Below, one piece after another: positions 53,832 through 62,589 of a stretch of DNA of 64,000 bases. Position 1 is the first letter of the stretch; every line of letters starts with the position of its first letter. The DNA comes from Candidatus Fermentithermobacillaceae bacterium (GTDB taxonomy: Bacteria > Bacillota > Sulfobacillia > Fermentithermobacillales > Fermentithermobacillaceae), in NCBI GenBank assembly GCA_012837895.1, contig DUQH01000029.1, forward strand, positions 1 to 64,000. The letters are read 5' to 3'. Under the pieces are notes generated by a model. That model ran no database searches. It was not told the DNA's origin and saw only the letters and a program-made list of their open reading frames with translations. Position numbers and translations under genes: made by a program.

Positions 53832-53879
53832 AAGCGGGCTACATCTGGTGCGGTCAATCCTGCGCCTTGTAGCCCGCTT
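53832..53879. other. Long hairpin between fhs and the P1 peptidase
   Basis: A perfect 12-bp stem (53832-53843 with 53868-53879) closes a 24-base loop that can pair further (GGTGC with GCGCC). It lies 20 bp before the next start codon and lacks a T run, so it may be an RNA leader structure, an mRNA end or a protein site. Confidence 0.45.
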
Positions 53880-53899
53880 GAAGTAAGAGGGTGTGAGAG

Positions 53900-54916
53900 A
53901 TGAGTTCAATAGCACATGTAAAAGGGTTCAAGATCGGCCACGCCGGCGATTTACAAGGCATCACAGGCATTACTGTAGTCTTGTGTGAAGACGGGGCGGT
54001 GGGCAGCGTAGCTGTTGTAGGCGGGGCGCCGGGTACCCGGGAGACCGATTTGCTGAGGCCTTCAAATACCGTGCATGAAGTGCACGGTATATTCTTGACC
54101 GGCGGTTCCTCCTTCGGGCTCAATGCGGCTGCAGGTGTTGTGAGATACTTAGAAGAGAAGGGTATCGGATTTGACACCGGAGTAGCCAGAGTGCCTATTG
54201 TAGTGGGTGCGGTAATATTCGACTTAGCCATGGGCGATCCCCGGTGCCGCCCTACTCCTGATATGGCGTATGCTGCCTGTATCAACGCCGGGAGCTGGGA
54301 ACTCCTTTCAGGAAATGTGGGTGCAGGAATCGGCGCTACCGTTGGCAAACTATTCGGCCCCCAGTACCTGATGAAATCAGGCCTGGGGAATGGGTATATC
54401 CGGCTTGAAAGCGGGGTGTCTGTAGGATGCGTCATGGTTGTTAACGCAGTTGGGGACGTAGTCAATCCCGCCACGGGACAGATTCTTGCAGGAGCGTATG
54501 ACCGCAACTCCCGGCGCTTCCTGAATGCCGGCAGGCACAGCTCAAATCTAGCAGGATTTGACCGGATTTCCGGGAGCGACAGCGGTGATTTGGCAGGGCG
54601 CAATACCACAATCGGGGTGGTAGCTACTGATGCAGGATTGACTAAGGAGGAATGCAGGCGTGTTGCCATCATGGCCCTAGGCGGCCTCGCCCAGGCAGTA
54701 AGGCCTGTATTTACGCCATTTGACGGGGATACCGTTTTTGTGGTTTCCACAGGGAAGAGCGGGTACAGGTCCTTTGAAAGTCCCGGGCTGAGGGCGTCCC
54801 TGGTGGCGGAAATAGGCATTGCCGCACAACAGGTTGTCGGGGAAGCTGTGGTAGACGCTGTAATGGGCTGCCAAGGGTTAGCCGGTGTTCCTGCAAGGTG
54901 CGACCTGGATTTGTAG
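53900..54916 (+). CDS. P1-family peptidase (DmpA/NylC type)
   Basis: The 338-residue protein belongs to the P1 family of self-processing N-terminal-nucleophile hydrolases, related to DmpA aminopeptidase and 6-aminohexanoate oligomer hydrolase NylC. The family glycine-rich motifs FLTGGSSFGLNAAAGV and VGAGIGATVGK are present, and the likely cleavage site is Asn-Thr in GRNTTIGVVATDAG (about residue 234), with Thr as nucleophile as in NylC. The biological substrate is unknown; small amides or peptides are likely. ATG start with a GTGAGAG site. Confidence 0.88.
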   Translation: MSSIAHVKGFKIGHAGDLQGITGITVVLCEDGAVGSVAVVGGAPGTRETDLLRPSNTVHEVHGIFLTGGSSFGLNAAAGVVRYLEEKGIGFDTGVARVPIVVGAVIFDLAMGDPRCRPTPDMAYAACINAGSWELLSGNVGAGIGATVGKLFGPQYLMKSGLGNGYIRLESGVSVGCVMVVNAVGDVVNPATGQILAGAYDRNSRRFLNAGRHSSNLAGFDRISGSDSGDLAGRNTTIGVVATDAGLTKEECRRVAIMALGGLAQAVRPVFTPFDGDTVFVVSTGKSGYRSFESPGLRASLVAEIGIAAQQVVGEAVVDAVMGCQGLAGVPARCDLDL

Positions 54917-54925
54917 AAACTTAGT

Positions 54926-54954
54926 TTGACGTAGCATATGTTGATGAATATATA
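54926..54954 (+). promoter_or_regulatory. Sigma-A promoter before the ECF S-component gene
   Basis: TTGACG (54926-54931) and TATATA (54949-54954) are 17 bp apart, about 100 bp before the next gene. The leader contains no riboswitch that I can recognise. Confidence 0.55.
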
Positions 54955-55052
54955 CTGAATAAGAGACAAAAGGGTGGCAGATGTCAAGTCGCCACACCAT
55001 TAGTTTATCCAGGATATGAAGTCCAACGGCATTCCCGGGAGAGGAAGCCGGA

Positions 55053-55781
55053 ATGGAGGTGCCTTCTATATTGAAGCTATCTACGCGTAAGATCACCTTG
55101 GTAGGCCTGCTTGGGGCCATGACTGTCGCCTTAGGGTTTATGCCCGTGGGTGGGTTCATCCCTGTGCCAACCCCGGCAGGTTCAGCCACCACTATGCACA
55201 TACCCACTATCTTGGCAGGTGTTCTTGAAGGGCCGGTGGCAGGTGCCCTCGTCGGCGCCATTTTTGGCGGGTTCAGTTTGTGGAGGGCCCAGACTAACCC
55301 CAACCCCATAGCCAAGCTCATGTTTTCGAATCCGCTGGTTGCCTTCTTGCCCCGTATTCTGATTGGAGTAGTGTCCCATTATGTTTTCCGCCTTGGCCGT
55401 GGTACTCTTGGCCGTGTGCTTCTTATGTGTGTCACTGTGGCCGCCTTGGGGCACACAGGGTATTGGAGTTTTGCGGGCCAGCCTGTAGCTTGGCGCTGGG
55501 CAGCTGCTGTTGTGCTGGGAGCAGCAGGTGCGGCAGCTATCATCTTAATAAACCGGAAAAGCGGCAACCAAGGGCCCGCCCTGGCCGCTGTGTCCGGCAG
55601 TATCACAAACACTATAGGGGTAATGGGACTTTCAGTGCTGTTCAAATACGTGCCTGTTCAAGCAGCTGTTGCAGTGGGAATTACCCATGGAATACCTGAG
55701 GCCCTGGTTGCCATGATACTAACGGATTTGATATACAGAGGTACCCGGCCGTTAAGGGGACAGGAGAGGCCGGCAGCATAA
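55053..55781 (+). CDS. ECF transporter S component (vitamin-type)
   Basis: The 242-residue protein has about six membrane helices and the N-terminal S-component pattern (LSTRKITLVGLLGAMTVALGFMPVGGF, GTILAG-like HIPTILAGVLEGPVAGALVGAIFG). S components bind a vitamin and join the shared EcfAAT energy unit, which is not encoded here. Because coaX (pantothenate kinase) follows 28 bp later, pantothenate or a related precursor is the best guess for its substrate. ATG start. Confidence 0.8.
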   Translation: MEVPSILKLSTRKITLVGLLGAMTVALGFMPVGGFIPVPTPAGSATTMHIPTILAGVLEGPVAGALVGAIFGGFSLWRAQTNPNPIAKLMFSNPLVAFLPRILIGVVSHYVFRLGRGTLGRVLLMCVTVAALGHTGYWSFAGQPVAWRWAAAVVLGAAGAAAIILINRKSGNQGPALAAVSGSITNTIGVMGLSVLFKYVPVQAAVAVGITHGIPEALVAMILTDLIYRGTRPLRGQERPAA

Positions 55782-55809
55782 GCGGTCTTGACATGAGGGG
55801 GAGGTTAAG

Positions 55810-56583
55810 TTGCTGCTTGCAGTAGATATCGGCAATACACACATAGTAGTCGGGCTCTTGGATGACAGCTGCAGGGTCCGGTGCAACTGGAGGATCGCCG
55901 GGCAAAATCACAAGACGGAAGATGAATACGGCTTACTGCTTCAATGGATGCTCCAGCATGCAGGCGTCGCCAAGAATGAGTTGGCCGGTGGCGTGATTGC
56001 ATCTGTTGTTCCGCCCCTTACGCCTGTGTTTGAAAAAGCCATGCGTGTGTACTTAGGGATAAGCCCCCTGGTAGTCGGCCCTGGAACAAAGACAGGTGTC
56101 AACATCAAATACGAGAATCCCAAAGAGGTAGGGCCCGACAGGATTGCCAACGCAGTTGCAGGCTATCACAAGTATGGCGGGCCTGTAATAGTAGTCGATT
56201 TTGGGACTGCTACCACCTTCGATGCCATATCTCAAAACGGCGATTACATGGGAGGAGCTATCGCTCCGGGCATCATGACTGCTACCGATGCACTTTTCTC
56301 CAAAGCTGCCAGGTTGCCCAGGATAGAACTGGTCAGGCCGCCCCAGGCAATCGGCAGGAATACCATTCAGAGTATGCAGTCGGGCATAGTGTTTGGGTTC
56401 GCAGGCCAAACGGATGCCCTGGTAAAACGGATATCTGCAGAACTGGGCGGCAGCCCGAGGGTTGTAGCTACAGGAGGGCACGCCCAACTTGTCGCTTCAG
56501 AATCGGAAACCATAACTGATGTTGATCCTACTTTGACCCTGGAAGGGCTGTACCTGATTCACAAAATGAACACCCGGGCGTAA
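55810..56583 (+). CDS. coaX: Type III pantothenate kinase
   Basis: CoaX phosphorylates pantothenate, the first step of coenzyme A synthesis. The 257-residue protein has the ASKHA-fold signatures LLAVDIGNTHIVVGL (residues 2-16), GVNIKYENPKEVGPDRIANA and VDFGTATTFDA. It starts at TTG with a GGGGAGG site. It follows the ECF S-component gene, and the two probably form a vitamin uptake and activation unit. Confidence 0.95.
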   Translation: MLLAVDIGNTHIVVGLLDDSCRVRCNWRIAGQNHKTEDEYGLLLQWMLQHAGVAKNELAGGVIASVVPPLTPVFEKAMRVYLGISPLVVGPGTKTGVNIKYENPKEVGPDRIANAVAGYHKYGGPVIVVDFGTATTFDAISQNGDYMGGAIAPGIMTATDALFSKAARLPRIELVRPPQAIGRNTIQSMQSGIVFGFAGQTDALVKRISAELGGSPRVVATGGHAQLVASESETITDVDPTLTLEGLYLIHKMNTRA

Positions 56584-56587
56584 ACAA

Positions 56588-56607
56588 GAGAGGCCTTACG
56601 GCCTCTC
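56588..56607. terminator. Hairpin after coaX
   Basis: A perfect 8-bp stem (GAGAGGCC with GGCCTCTC) and a four-base loop stand between the converging coaX and DUF1540 genes. No good T run follows on the plus strand, so termination is possible but not certain. Confidence 0.45.
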
Positions 56608-56641
56608 CGGGCAATTTAATGCAGGTGTAAATCAGCTGGAA

Positions 56642-56959
56642 TCAAGTCAGTTTGGGTGAGCCTCTGGGCCTGAAAGTCCTGCAGCAGGTAGCTTCTGAGG
56701 TCCGGGCAGAATGGCCTTTCCTTGAGTCTGTGGCCCCTATCATGCCGGTTTCCATCCTGTGGCGGTCTCTCTGGGAACGGGTTCTTGACCTCTGTTGGTC
56801 CAATGACTGCCTGTCACCGGGGAACTCCAGCGATGATACTTCCATCCTGGTGGTATCTGACCGCATCTGGTCCTGGTCGATGAGAATGGTATCTGCTTCG
56901 CAGATATCCCCCTGACCCCAGTAATGGCATGAACTGACCTTGCATTTTACCTCAGTCAA
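56642..56959 (-). CDS. DUF1540 domain protein
   Basis: The 105-residue protein opens with a DUF1540 cysteine pattern (VKCKVSSCHYWGQGDICEADTILI, residues 4-27) and ends with ATCCRTFRPRG, the cysteine-rich end of this family. The middle is basic and weakly conserved. Such proteins are small, probably metal-binding and common in spore formers; their role is unknown. It starts at TTG with a near-perfect AGGAGGTGA site, strong evidence that it is a real gene. It is the only minus-strand gene between coaX and the right end. Confidence 0.8.
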   Translation of the reverse strand: MTEVKCKVSSCHYWGQGDICEADTILIDQDQMRSDTTRMEVSSLEFPGDRQSLDQQRSRTRSQRDRHRMETGMIGATDSRKGHSARTSEATCCRTFRPRGSPKLT

Positions 56960-57066
56960 AACGGGTCACCTCCTAACGGTACTAGTTTTGCCTTATCCCT
57001 TGGTCAGTTATCCAGTAAAGGAATTGCCCAGGCAGGGTAGAATGTAGGATACAAGGGGGTTAAGAT

Positions 57067-58446
57067 ATGAACCGGATAAATCCTCTGATCTTCAGGGAGT
57101 ACGACATTCGAGGGGTAGTTGGCGAAGACATCACCGAGACCAACGCATACATAATCGGGCGGGCATATGGAACTCTTCTAAGAAGGCACAACATCAGCTG
57201 TACCGTCCTGGCCAGGGACAACAGGTTGTCTTCCTATGCGTACTCAAGAGCGGTGTTGGAAGCTCTTTGCGATACAGGCATAGATGTTACAGATGTAGGG
57301 ATGACTACAACCCCGGTGTTTTATTTCTCCAGGATGAAATATGGCATCGAGGGAGGGGTCATGGTCACAGGAAGCCATAACCCTCCTGAGTTTAACGGGT
57401 TTAAGCTTGGATTTGGGCGTGATACCCTTTTCGGGAAAGGGATTCAGGAAGTCCGGGAAATTGCGGAAACAGGAGATTTCGAAAACGGCTCAGGCACTGT
57501 AACCGAAAAAGATCCCTTGCCTGATTATGCAGGCGATATCGCTGGGAGGATACAGCTTGGGCCCAAGGGAGTATTCTGCATTGTGGATGCAGGCAACGGT
57601 TCTGCAGGGCCGGTTGTCCGCCAGGTGTTAGATGGCATAGGTGCCAGGTATGAAGCGCTGTTTTTCGAGCCTGACGGCAACTTCCCCAACCATCACCCGG
57701 ATCCTACCCAAGTCCGCAACCTTGAACAGTTAATAAACAGGGTGAGAGAGACCAAGGCTGATCTTGGGATCGCGTTTGATGGTGACGCCGACAGGATTGG
57801 GGTAGTTGACAGTTCAGGCAAGCCTGTGTGGGGTGATGAACTCCAGACTGTGTTCTGGAGGGAAATACTTGAAAAGCATCCTGGCGCTCTTGCCCTGATA
57901 GAGGTGAAATGTTCACAAGCCCTCGTTGACGTGGTAAGGGAACTCGGCGGAAAACCTGAGTTTACCCGCACAGGGCACTCGCTTATCAAGGCACGTATGA
58001 GGGAGACAGGAGCCCTCTTTACAGGCGAAATGTCAGGGCATATGTTTTTCAGGGACGAATACTATGGTTTTGACGATGCCATTTACGCTGCGGCAAGGCT
58101 GTTGCGTTTGTTGTCTAATTCAGATAAGAGCCTTGACGAACTGATCAGCCTGGTGCCCAAATACTACTCAACTCCTGAAGTCAGGGTTGATTGCCCCGAT
58201 GAGTGCAAGTTCCAGGTTGTTGACAGTCTCAAGGAGAGATTTTCAAAGCAATACGAGACCATTACCGTTGACGGGGTAAGGGTAATATTACCCGGAGGAT
58301 GGGGGTTGGTCCGCGCATCTAATACCCAGCCTGCATTGGTGCTCAGGGCAGAAGGCAGAACCCAGTCACACCTTGAAGAGATTAAGCAGATCATAGAGGA
58401 AGAACTTGCAGGGCATCCTCAGGTTGGCCGAATAATATGGGACTAG
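57067..58446 (+). CDS. Phosphomannomutase / phosphoglucomutase
   Basis: The 459-residue alpha-D-phosphohexomutase has the N-terminal REYDIRGVVG, the catalytic phosphoserine loop VTGSHNPPEFNGFK (about residues 99-112), the metal-binding DGDADRIG and the sugar-binding GEMSGH, all close to the AlgC/ManB subgroup. It interconverts hexose 1- and 6-phosphates for sugar nucleotide synthesis. The last ten bases overlap the region before the next gene. ATG start. Confidence 0.93.
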   Translation: MNRINPLIFREYDIRGVVGEDITETNAYIIGRAYGTLLRRHNISCTVLARDNRLSSYAYSRAVLEALCDTGIDVTDVGMTTTPVFYFSRMKYGIEGGVMVTGSHNPPEFNGFKLGFGRDTLFGKGIQEVREIAETGDFENGSGTVTEKDPLPDYAGDIAGRIQLGPKGVFCIVDAGNGSAGPVVRQVLDGIGARYEALFFEPDGNFPNHHPDPTQVRNLEQLINRVRETKADLGIAFDGDADRIGVVDSSGKPVWGDELQTVFWREILEKHPGALALIEVKCSQALVDVVRELGGKPEFTRTGHSLIKARMRETGALFTGEMSGHMFFRDEYYGFDDAIYAAARLLRLLSNSDKSLDELISLVPKYYSTPEVRVDCPDECKFQVVDSLKERFSKQYETITVDGVRVILPGGWGLVRASNTQPALVLRAEGRTQSHLEEIKQIIEEELAGHPQVGRIIWD

Positions 58447-58457
58447 GAGGGATGAGA

Positions 58458-58874
58458 TTGATCCAGGTCACCGTGGACAGAATCGGTCTTGATCAGAATG
58501 CTGATCAAGCAGTAGTCTTGCTCGGAGATCTTACCAGGACCACCTTTGTTCCTATATGGATACGGGCGCTTGAAGCAACTGCTATTGCACTTCCGCTCCA
58601 AGGAGTTAAACCTCCGAGGCCATTAACCGCTGACCTGGTCATAGGTGTAGCAGAGCACCTAGGTGCAGAGATTGTGATGGCAAAGATCGAAGCAATCGAG
58701 AATGAGACATTTTACGCTTCCTTGGTTCTGTCAAAAGGGGAGGAGACTATTAGCATCGACTGCAGGCCTTCTGATGCAATTGCTGTTGCCCTCAGAAAGG
58801 AAGCGCCCATATATGTAGATGAGAAAGTCATGGCTGAAGCGGGTATTGCGGCTGAAGACTCAGAAGTTCAATAA
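58458..58874 (+). CDS. Bifunctional nuclease (DUF151) domain protein
   Basis: The protein is a BFN/DUF151 domain: an acidic-metal-site fold with VVLLGDLTRTTFVPIWI, ADLVIGVAEHLGAEI and IDCRPSDAIAVALR. Homologues have DNase and RNase activity, but the physiological role is open. I prefer the TTG at 58458 (138 residues), seven bases past AGGAGG, over ATG 58437 or 58452. It follows the phosphomutase gene closely and precedes dusB by 17 bp. Confidence 0.85.
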   Translation: MIQVTVDRIGLDQNADQAVVLLGDLTRTTFVPIWIRALEATAIALPLQGVKPPRPLTADLVIGVAEHLGAEIVMAKIEAIENETFYASLVLSKGEETISIDCRPSDAIAVALRKEAPIYVDEKVMAEAGIAAEDSEVQ

Positions 58875-58891
58875 TACTTAACAGGTGGACG

Positions 58892-59914
58892 ATGTTGGAT
58901 CAGACGATGAAACCTTTGCGCTTTGGACACCTCGTGATATGGCCTCCTTTTGTCGCTGCTCCGGTAGCCGGGTATACCGATGCCGTCTACAGGGAGATCT
59001 TAAGAGAGTTTGGTTGCCCGTATTGCTATACAGAAATGATTAGTGCCAAGGGGTTAGCCTTGGGAGGCAAAGCTACCCTTGCTCTGCTGGAACATTCGGA
59101 ACATGACCGGCCCCTTGCCGTCCAGCTGTTCGGAGCTGATCCTGATGACATGTCCAAAGCGGTCCGGGTGATTCATCAAACGGATATGCTGTTTGATGCA
59201 GTTGACATCAACATGGGTTGCCCGGCTAAGAAGGTTACTTCACAGGGAGCAGGCGGCGCTTTGCTCAAGGATGTTTCCAGGGCTGTAGAAATCGTGCAAG
59301 CCGTAAAAAGTGCAACCAAGCTCCCGGTCTCGGTGAAAATCAGGATAGGGTGGTCCAGTGGAGACAAGGCAGCTGAAATTGCGTCGCGCCTTGAGGCTGC
59401 CGGTGCAGATATGCTTGCTGTCCATGGACGGACAGTAGTTCAGGGTTACGGCGGGGAAGCAGACTGGGATGTCATCTCCCTGGTGGCCCGTAGCCTGAAC
59501 ATACCCGTAGTGGGCAACGGTGACGTTGCTTCTCCCGGACAGGGTATTAGACAGCTTCGTGAGTCAGGATGTTCGGGAATAATGATCGGCAGGGGCATAC
59601 TGGGTAACCCGTTTTTATTCAGGAACCTTCATGAAGTGCTTTGGGGCAGTGAACCTGAGCTGCCTGGCTACAGTGAGCGTTTTGACCTCGCCATAGATCA
59701 TCTAAACCGTGCAGCTCGAAGGTACGGGGAACACCGGGCCATGCTCGAACTCAAGAAACACCTTGCGTTCTACTTCAAGGGAATGAAAGGGGCATCCAAG
59801 CTCCGGGTAGCCATGAACAGCGCAAGGTCCTGGCCTGAACTGGTTGACACGGTAAGACGTGCCTCAGGATATTTTACTGATTCTGCTTGCCTCAAACTAC
59901 CGCCCTTGGTATGA
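58892..59914 (+). CDS. dusB: tRNA-dihydrouridine synthase
   Basis: The FMN-dependent enzyme reduces uridines in tRNA. The 340-residue protein has the N-terminal APVAGYTDAVYR, catalytic Cys110 in NMGCPAKKV and the AVHGRT and GNGDV segments, as in DusB. The C-terminal helical domain (about 245-340) is complete. In many Clostridia coaX, dusB, greA and lysS follow one another; here a three-gene set is inserted after dusB. The 3' end of the gene carries a promoter for that set. Confidence 0.94.
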   Translation: MLDQTMKPLRFGHLVIWPPFVAAPVAGYTDAVYREILREFGCPYCYTEMISAKGLALGGKATLALLEHSEHDRPLAVQLFGADPDDMSKAVRVIHQTDMLFDAVDINMGCPAKKVTSQGAGGALLKDVSRAVEIVQAVKSATKLPVSVKIRIGWSSGDKAAEIASRLEAAGADMLAVHGRTVVQGYGGEADWDVISLVARSLNIPVVGNGDVASPGQGIRQLRESGCSGIMIGRGILGNPFLFRNLHEVLWGSEPELPGYSERFDLAIDHLNRAARRYGEHRAMLELKKHLAFYFKGMKGASKLRVAMNSARSWPELVDTVRRASGYFTDSACLKLPPLV

Positions 59915-59940
59915 TATTGTACACAAGATTGTGCACACGA
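59887..59940 (+). promoter_or_regulatory. Promoter with tandem repeat operator before the HTH gene
   Basis: Inside the dusB end, TTGCCT (59887-59892) and an extended -10, TGGTATGAT (59907-59915), are 17 bp apart. The expected transcription start falls in two adjacent 12-bp repeats, TTGTACACAAGA (59917-59928) and TTGTGCACACGA (59929-59940), matching at 10 of 12 positions and themselves partly palindromic. This is a good candidate operator for the HTH protein encoded 17 bp further on. Confidence 0.6.
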
Positions 59941-59957
59941 ATGGTGGTGGTAGAACC

Positions 59958-60491
59958 ATGGAATTCGTGAGGATAGGTGATAAGGTTATCAGCCGCCAGA
60001 AGATTGACTCTGCGGTAGATGAGATACTGAGTTTGCGCGTACAAGGTATGTCCCAGGCTGAAGTAGCAGGAATAACCGGTGTTGACAGGACTTTTATTTC
60101 GCGTCTTGAAACGTTGGGCGAGATACGAAAAGGCGGTTCCATTGCAATAATTGGCTTCCCCATAGCTAACTGCGACGAAATCCGTGAGCTTGCAGCCGGC
60201 GAAGGTGTGGATTTTGTACTCCTCATGACAGACAGCCAGCGGTGGGATTGGGTAAGGCAGAAGAACGGGGCTGATCTGCTCAACGAAATACTCAAGCTCA
60301 TCAACACTGTGCGCAGCTTCGACAAAGTGATTCTCATAGGTTCTGACAAGAGGCTTGAATTGATGAAAGGCCTTCTCGACAGGCACACCCAGGTTTCTAC
60401 CATAGTTATAGGTCAATCTCCCATGACAGGCGATGTGTACCTGAACCCACAATTGCTGCGGGACATGATCGTCAAACTCAAGGGACTATAA
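59958..60491 (+). CDS. HTH transcriptional regulator
   Basis: The likely 177-residue protein (ATG 59958; a longer frame from 59859 overlaps dusB) has an N-terminal HTH (about residues 12-50, ILSLRVQGMSQAEVAGITGVDRTFISRLETLG) followed by an alpha/beta domain (about 58-177) with IAIIGFPIANCDEI and DKVILIGSDKRLELM. The second domain may bind a ligand. It leads a three-gene set with the quinate-dehydrogenase-labelled protein and the acyl-ACP-reductase-like enzyme, and is probably autoregulated. Confidence 0.8.
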   Translation: MEFVRIGDKVISRQKIDSAVDEILSLRVQGMSQAEVAGITGVDRTFISRLETLGEIRKGGSIAIIGFPIANCDEIRELAAGEGVDFVLLMTDSQRWDWVRQKNGADLLNEILKLINTVRSFDKVILIGSDKRLELMKGLLDRHTQVSTIVIGQSPMTGDVYLNPQLLRDMIVKLKGL

Positions 60492-60503
60492 GGGGGCGCT
60501 ACT

Positions 60504-61427
60504 GTGAAGCATATAGTGAGTGTGAGCATAGGTTCGTCAAAGCGTGACAAGCGGACAGAGCAGGAACTGCTTGGTGAAACTGTAATCGTTGAGCGGATAG
60601 GGACTGACGGTTCCATTGATAAGGCAATCGAGATCATACGTGAGCTGGACGGGAAAGTGGACGCGTTTGGAATGGGCGGCATAGATCTACACGTAGCGTG
60701 CGGCAGGAAAAGGTATACCCTGAGAGATGCAATCCCCATCGCAAGAGCTGCACAAAAGACACCCATTGTAGACGGCTCAAGGCTCAAGGGTACGCTGGAG
60801 CGGAGGGTCATCCGGTATTTGGACCGGCATGGCAAGATCGATTTCAAAGCCAAGACAGTGCTGCTGGTATGCGCCATGGACCGCTTCGGCATGGCTGAAG
60901 CTCTGCAGGAAACCGGTTGTAATTTGATACTTGGAGACCTCGTATTTGTGCTTAACCTTCCTATTCCCCTTCGTTCCTTGAATGCCCTTGACAGGGTGGC
61001 AAGTCTCATAGCGCCGATCGTTGTCAAACTGCCGTTTTCCATGCTTTACCCCACAGGCGAAAAGCAAGAAAGCAGTGGCCGCAACAAATCCCTACAGGCC
61101 AGGTACTACCATGAGGCCGACATCATTGCAGGGGATTTTCATTATGTGAAAAGGTACATGCCAGATGATATGACGGGCAAGATAATCATAACCAATACTG
61201 TAACCGAAGAAGATGTACAATGGCTCAAGCGGCTGGGGGTAAGCACCCTTATTACTACAACCCCTGAGATGGACGGACGTTCATTCGGTACCAATGTGAT
61301 GGAAGGGCTTATTGTTGCCCTGCTGGGGAAATCCCCTGACGAGATCACAGACCAGGAGATAAATGAAGTGTTGGACAGGTTGAATTTCAAGCCTAGAGTT
61401 GAAGTGCTCAATCCTGCTCCGGCTTAA
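60504..61427 (+). CDS. Protein of the family often labelled quinate 5-dehydrogenase
   Basis: The 307-residue protein resembles Firmicute proteins that databases often label quinate 5-dehydrogenase, a label I recall but consider unproven. I see no classical Rossmann GxGxxG; visible segments are VSVSIGSSKRDKRTEQ, FGMGGIDLHVACGRKRY and TTTPEMDGRSFGTNVMEG. It starts at GTG with a GGGGGC site, 12 bp after the HTH gene. The tight spacing and the enzyme downstream suggest a shared, uncharacterised pathway. Confidence 0.65.
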   Translation: MKHIVSVSIGSSKRDKRTEQELLGETVIVERIGTDGSIDKAIEIIRELDGKVDAFGMGGIDLHVACGRKRYTLRDAIPIARAAQKTPIVDGSRLKGTLERRVIRYLDRHGKIDFKAKTVLLVCAMDRFGMAEALQETGCNLILGDLVFVLNLPIPLRSLNALDRVASLIAPIVVKLPFSMLYPTGEKQESSGRNKSLQARYYHEADIIAGDFHYVKRYMPDDMTGKIIITNTVTEEDVQWLKRLGVSTLITTTPEMDGRSFGTNVMEGLIVALLGKSPDEITDQEINEVLDRLNFKPRVEVLNPAPA

Positions 61428-61486
61428 ACATAATAAACCTCATCAATACCTGCCTTGCCGGTTACTCAGAAGGAAGTGACGTTACT

Positions 61487-62566
61487 ATGGGTAGTTTTGC
61501 CTTTATTGTCCACCCTGTTGAAATATCCGATGTAGCGCGCAAGTTCCGGGTGGCAAAGTATCTCCCGGGAAAGCTTGTGGAACATGCGCTTAAGCTTGTG
61601 CCGCCGTTCAAGCTTTCCGAGATAACCGGAGTCAAGTCTGAATACGGGAACGCTTCCGGATGGTTCATATCGTGTCCGCTTACTCCGGCCATGATGCTTA
61701 GGATGCCAGAGGACAAAGTGATCAAGAAGATAATAGATGCGGCAAAGGTAGCCCAGGACCTGGGAGCTAAGATCGTCGGGCTTGGCGCTTTTACTGCGGT
61801 GGTAGGCGATGCGGGAATAACAGTCAGCCAAAATGTAGATATCGCCGTAACCACAGGAAACAGCTATACAGTGGCAACTGCAATAGAAGGAACTGTAAAG
61901 GCGGCAAGCTTGCTTGGCATAGATATGGACACGGCAGAAGTGCTTATTCTTGGTGCAACCGGTTCAATCGGGCGGGTCTTGGCTTTGATACTTGCCAACA
62001 GGGGATACAAGCTCACGTTGACTGCCCGTAACGTTGCCAGGCTGGAGAGGGTTTCGCGACTGATTACAAAGGAAACAGGGATGGTTCCCAGGATCGCCGC
62101 CGATGTAAAGCAAGCCGTCAGAAAGGCAGATGTGATTTTATGCGTAAGTTCTGCTTTGGATGTGCTCATAGAGCCTGAAGACCTCAAGCCTGGAGCTCTT
62201 GTTTGCGACGTTGCACGGCCGCGGAATGTGTCAGTTGAAGTAAAACAAAAAAGAAAAGACGTGCTTGTGATAGAAGGCGGAATCGTGAAGGTGCCGGGCG
62301 ACGTTGAGTTCAACTTTGATTTCGGGTTTCCCAGGGGCCATAGCTATGCGTGTATGGCTGAGACCATGATCCTTGCCTTGGAAGAAAGGTACGAGACCTG
62401 GTCTCTTGGCCGTAACCTTTCGGTAGCCCAGGTGAGCGGTATCGCGAGACTGGCAAAAAAACACGGTTTCGAACTGGCGGGATTCAGGAGTTTTGAAAAG
62501 CCTGTGACCCAAGAGGAAATAGAGATGGTGAACAGAAACGCTCTGCTTAACGATAGTTACAGGTGA
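61487..62566 (+). CDS. Acyl-ACP-reductase-like NAD(P)-dependent enzyme
   Basis: The 359-residue protein closely follows the layout of cyanobacterial long-chain acyl-ACP reductase (AAR): an N-terminal region with KIVGLGAFTAVVGD, TTGNSYTVATAIEG, the nucleotide-binding LGATGSIGRVLALIL (about residues 157-171), IEGGIVKVPGD, and Cys289 in SYACMAETMIL, aligned with the catalytic Cys of AAR. AAR reduces acyl-ACP to fatty aldehyde. In databases such proteins may be called shikimate-type dehydrogenases. The substrate here is unknown. ATG start, 59 bp after the previous gene. Confidence 0.75.
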   Translation: MGSFAFIVHPVEISDVARKFRVAKYLPGKLVEHALKLVPPFKLSEITGVKSEYGNASGWFISCPLTPAMMLRMPEDKVIKKIIDAAKVAQDLGAKIVGLGAFTAVVGDAGITVSQNVDIAVTTGNSYTVATAIEGTVKAASLLGIDMDTAEVLILGATGSIGRVLALILANRGYKLTLTARNVARLERVSRLITKETGMVPRIAADVKQAVRKADVILCVSSALDVLIEPEDLKPGALVCDVARPRNVSVEVKQKRKDVLVIEGGIVKVPGDVEFNFDFGFPRGHSYACMAETMILALEERYETWSLGRNLSVAQVSGIARLAKKHGFELAGFRSFEKPVTQEEIEMVNRNALLNDSYR

Positions 62567-62589
62567 CCCAAGGGTGTTCCATATCCTTG

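Noticed and set aside
53854-54987. 377-residue open frame on the minus strand
   Set aside because: It mirrors the P1 peptidase gene and is rich in Pro, Ser and Thr with no family features, a typical shadow of a real gene.
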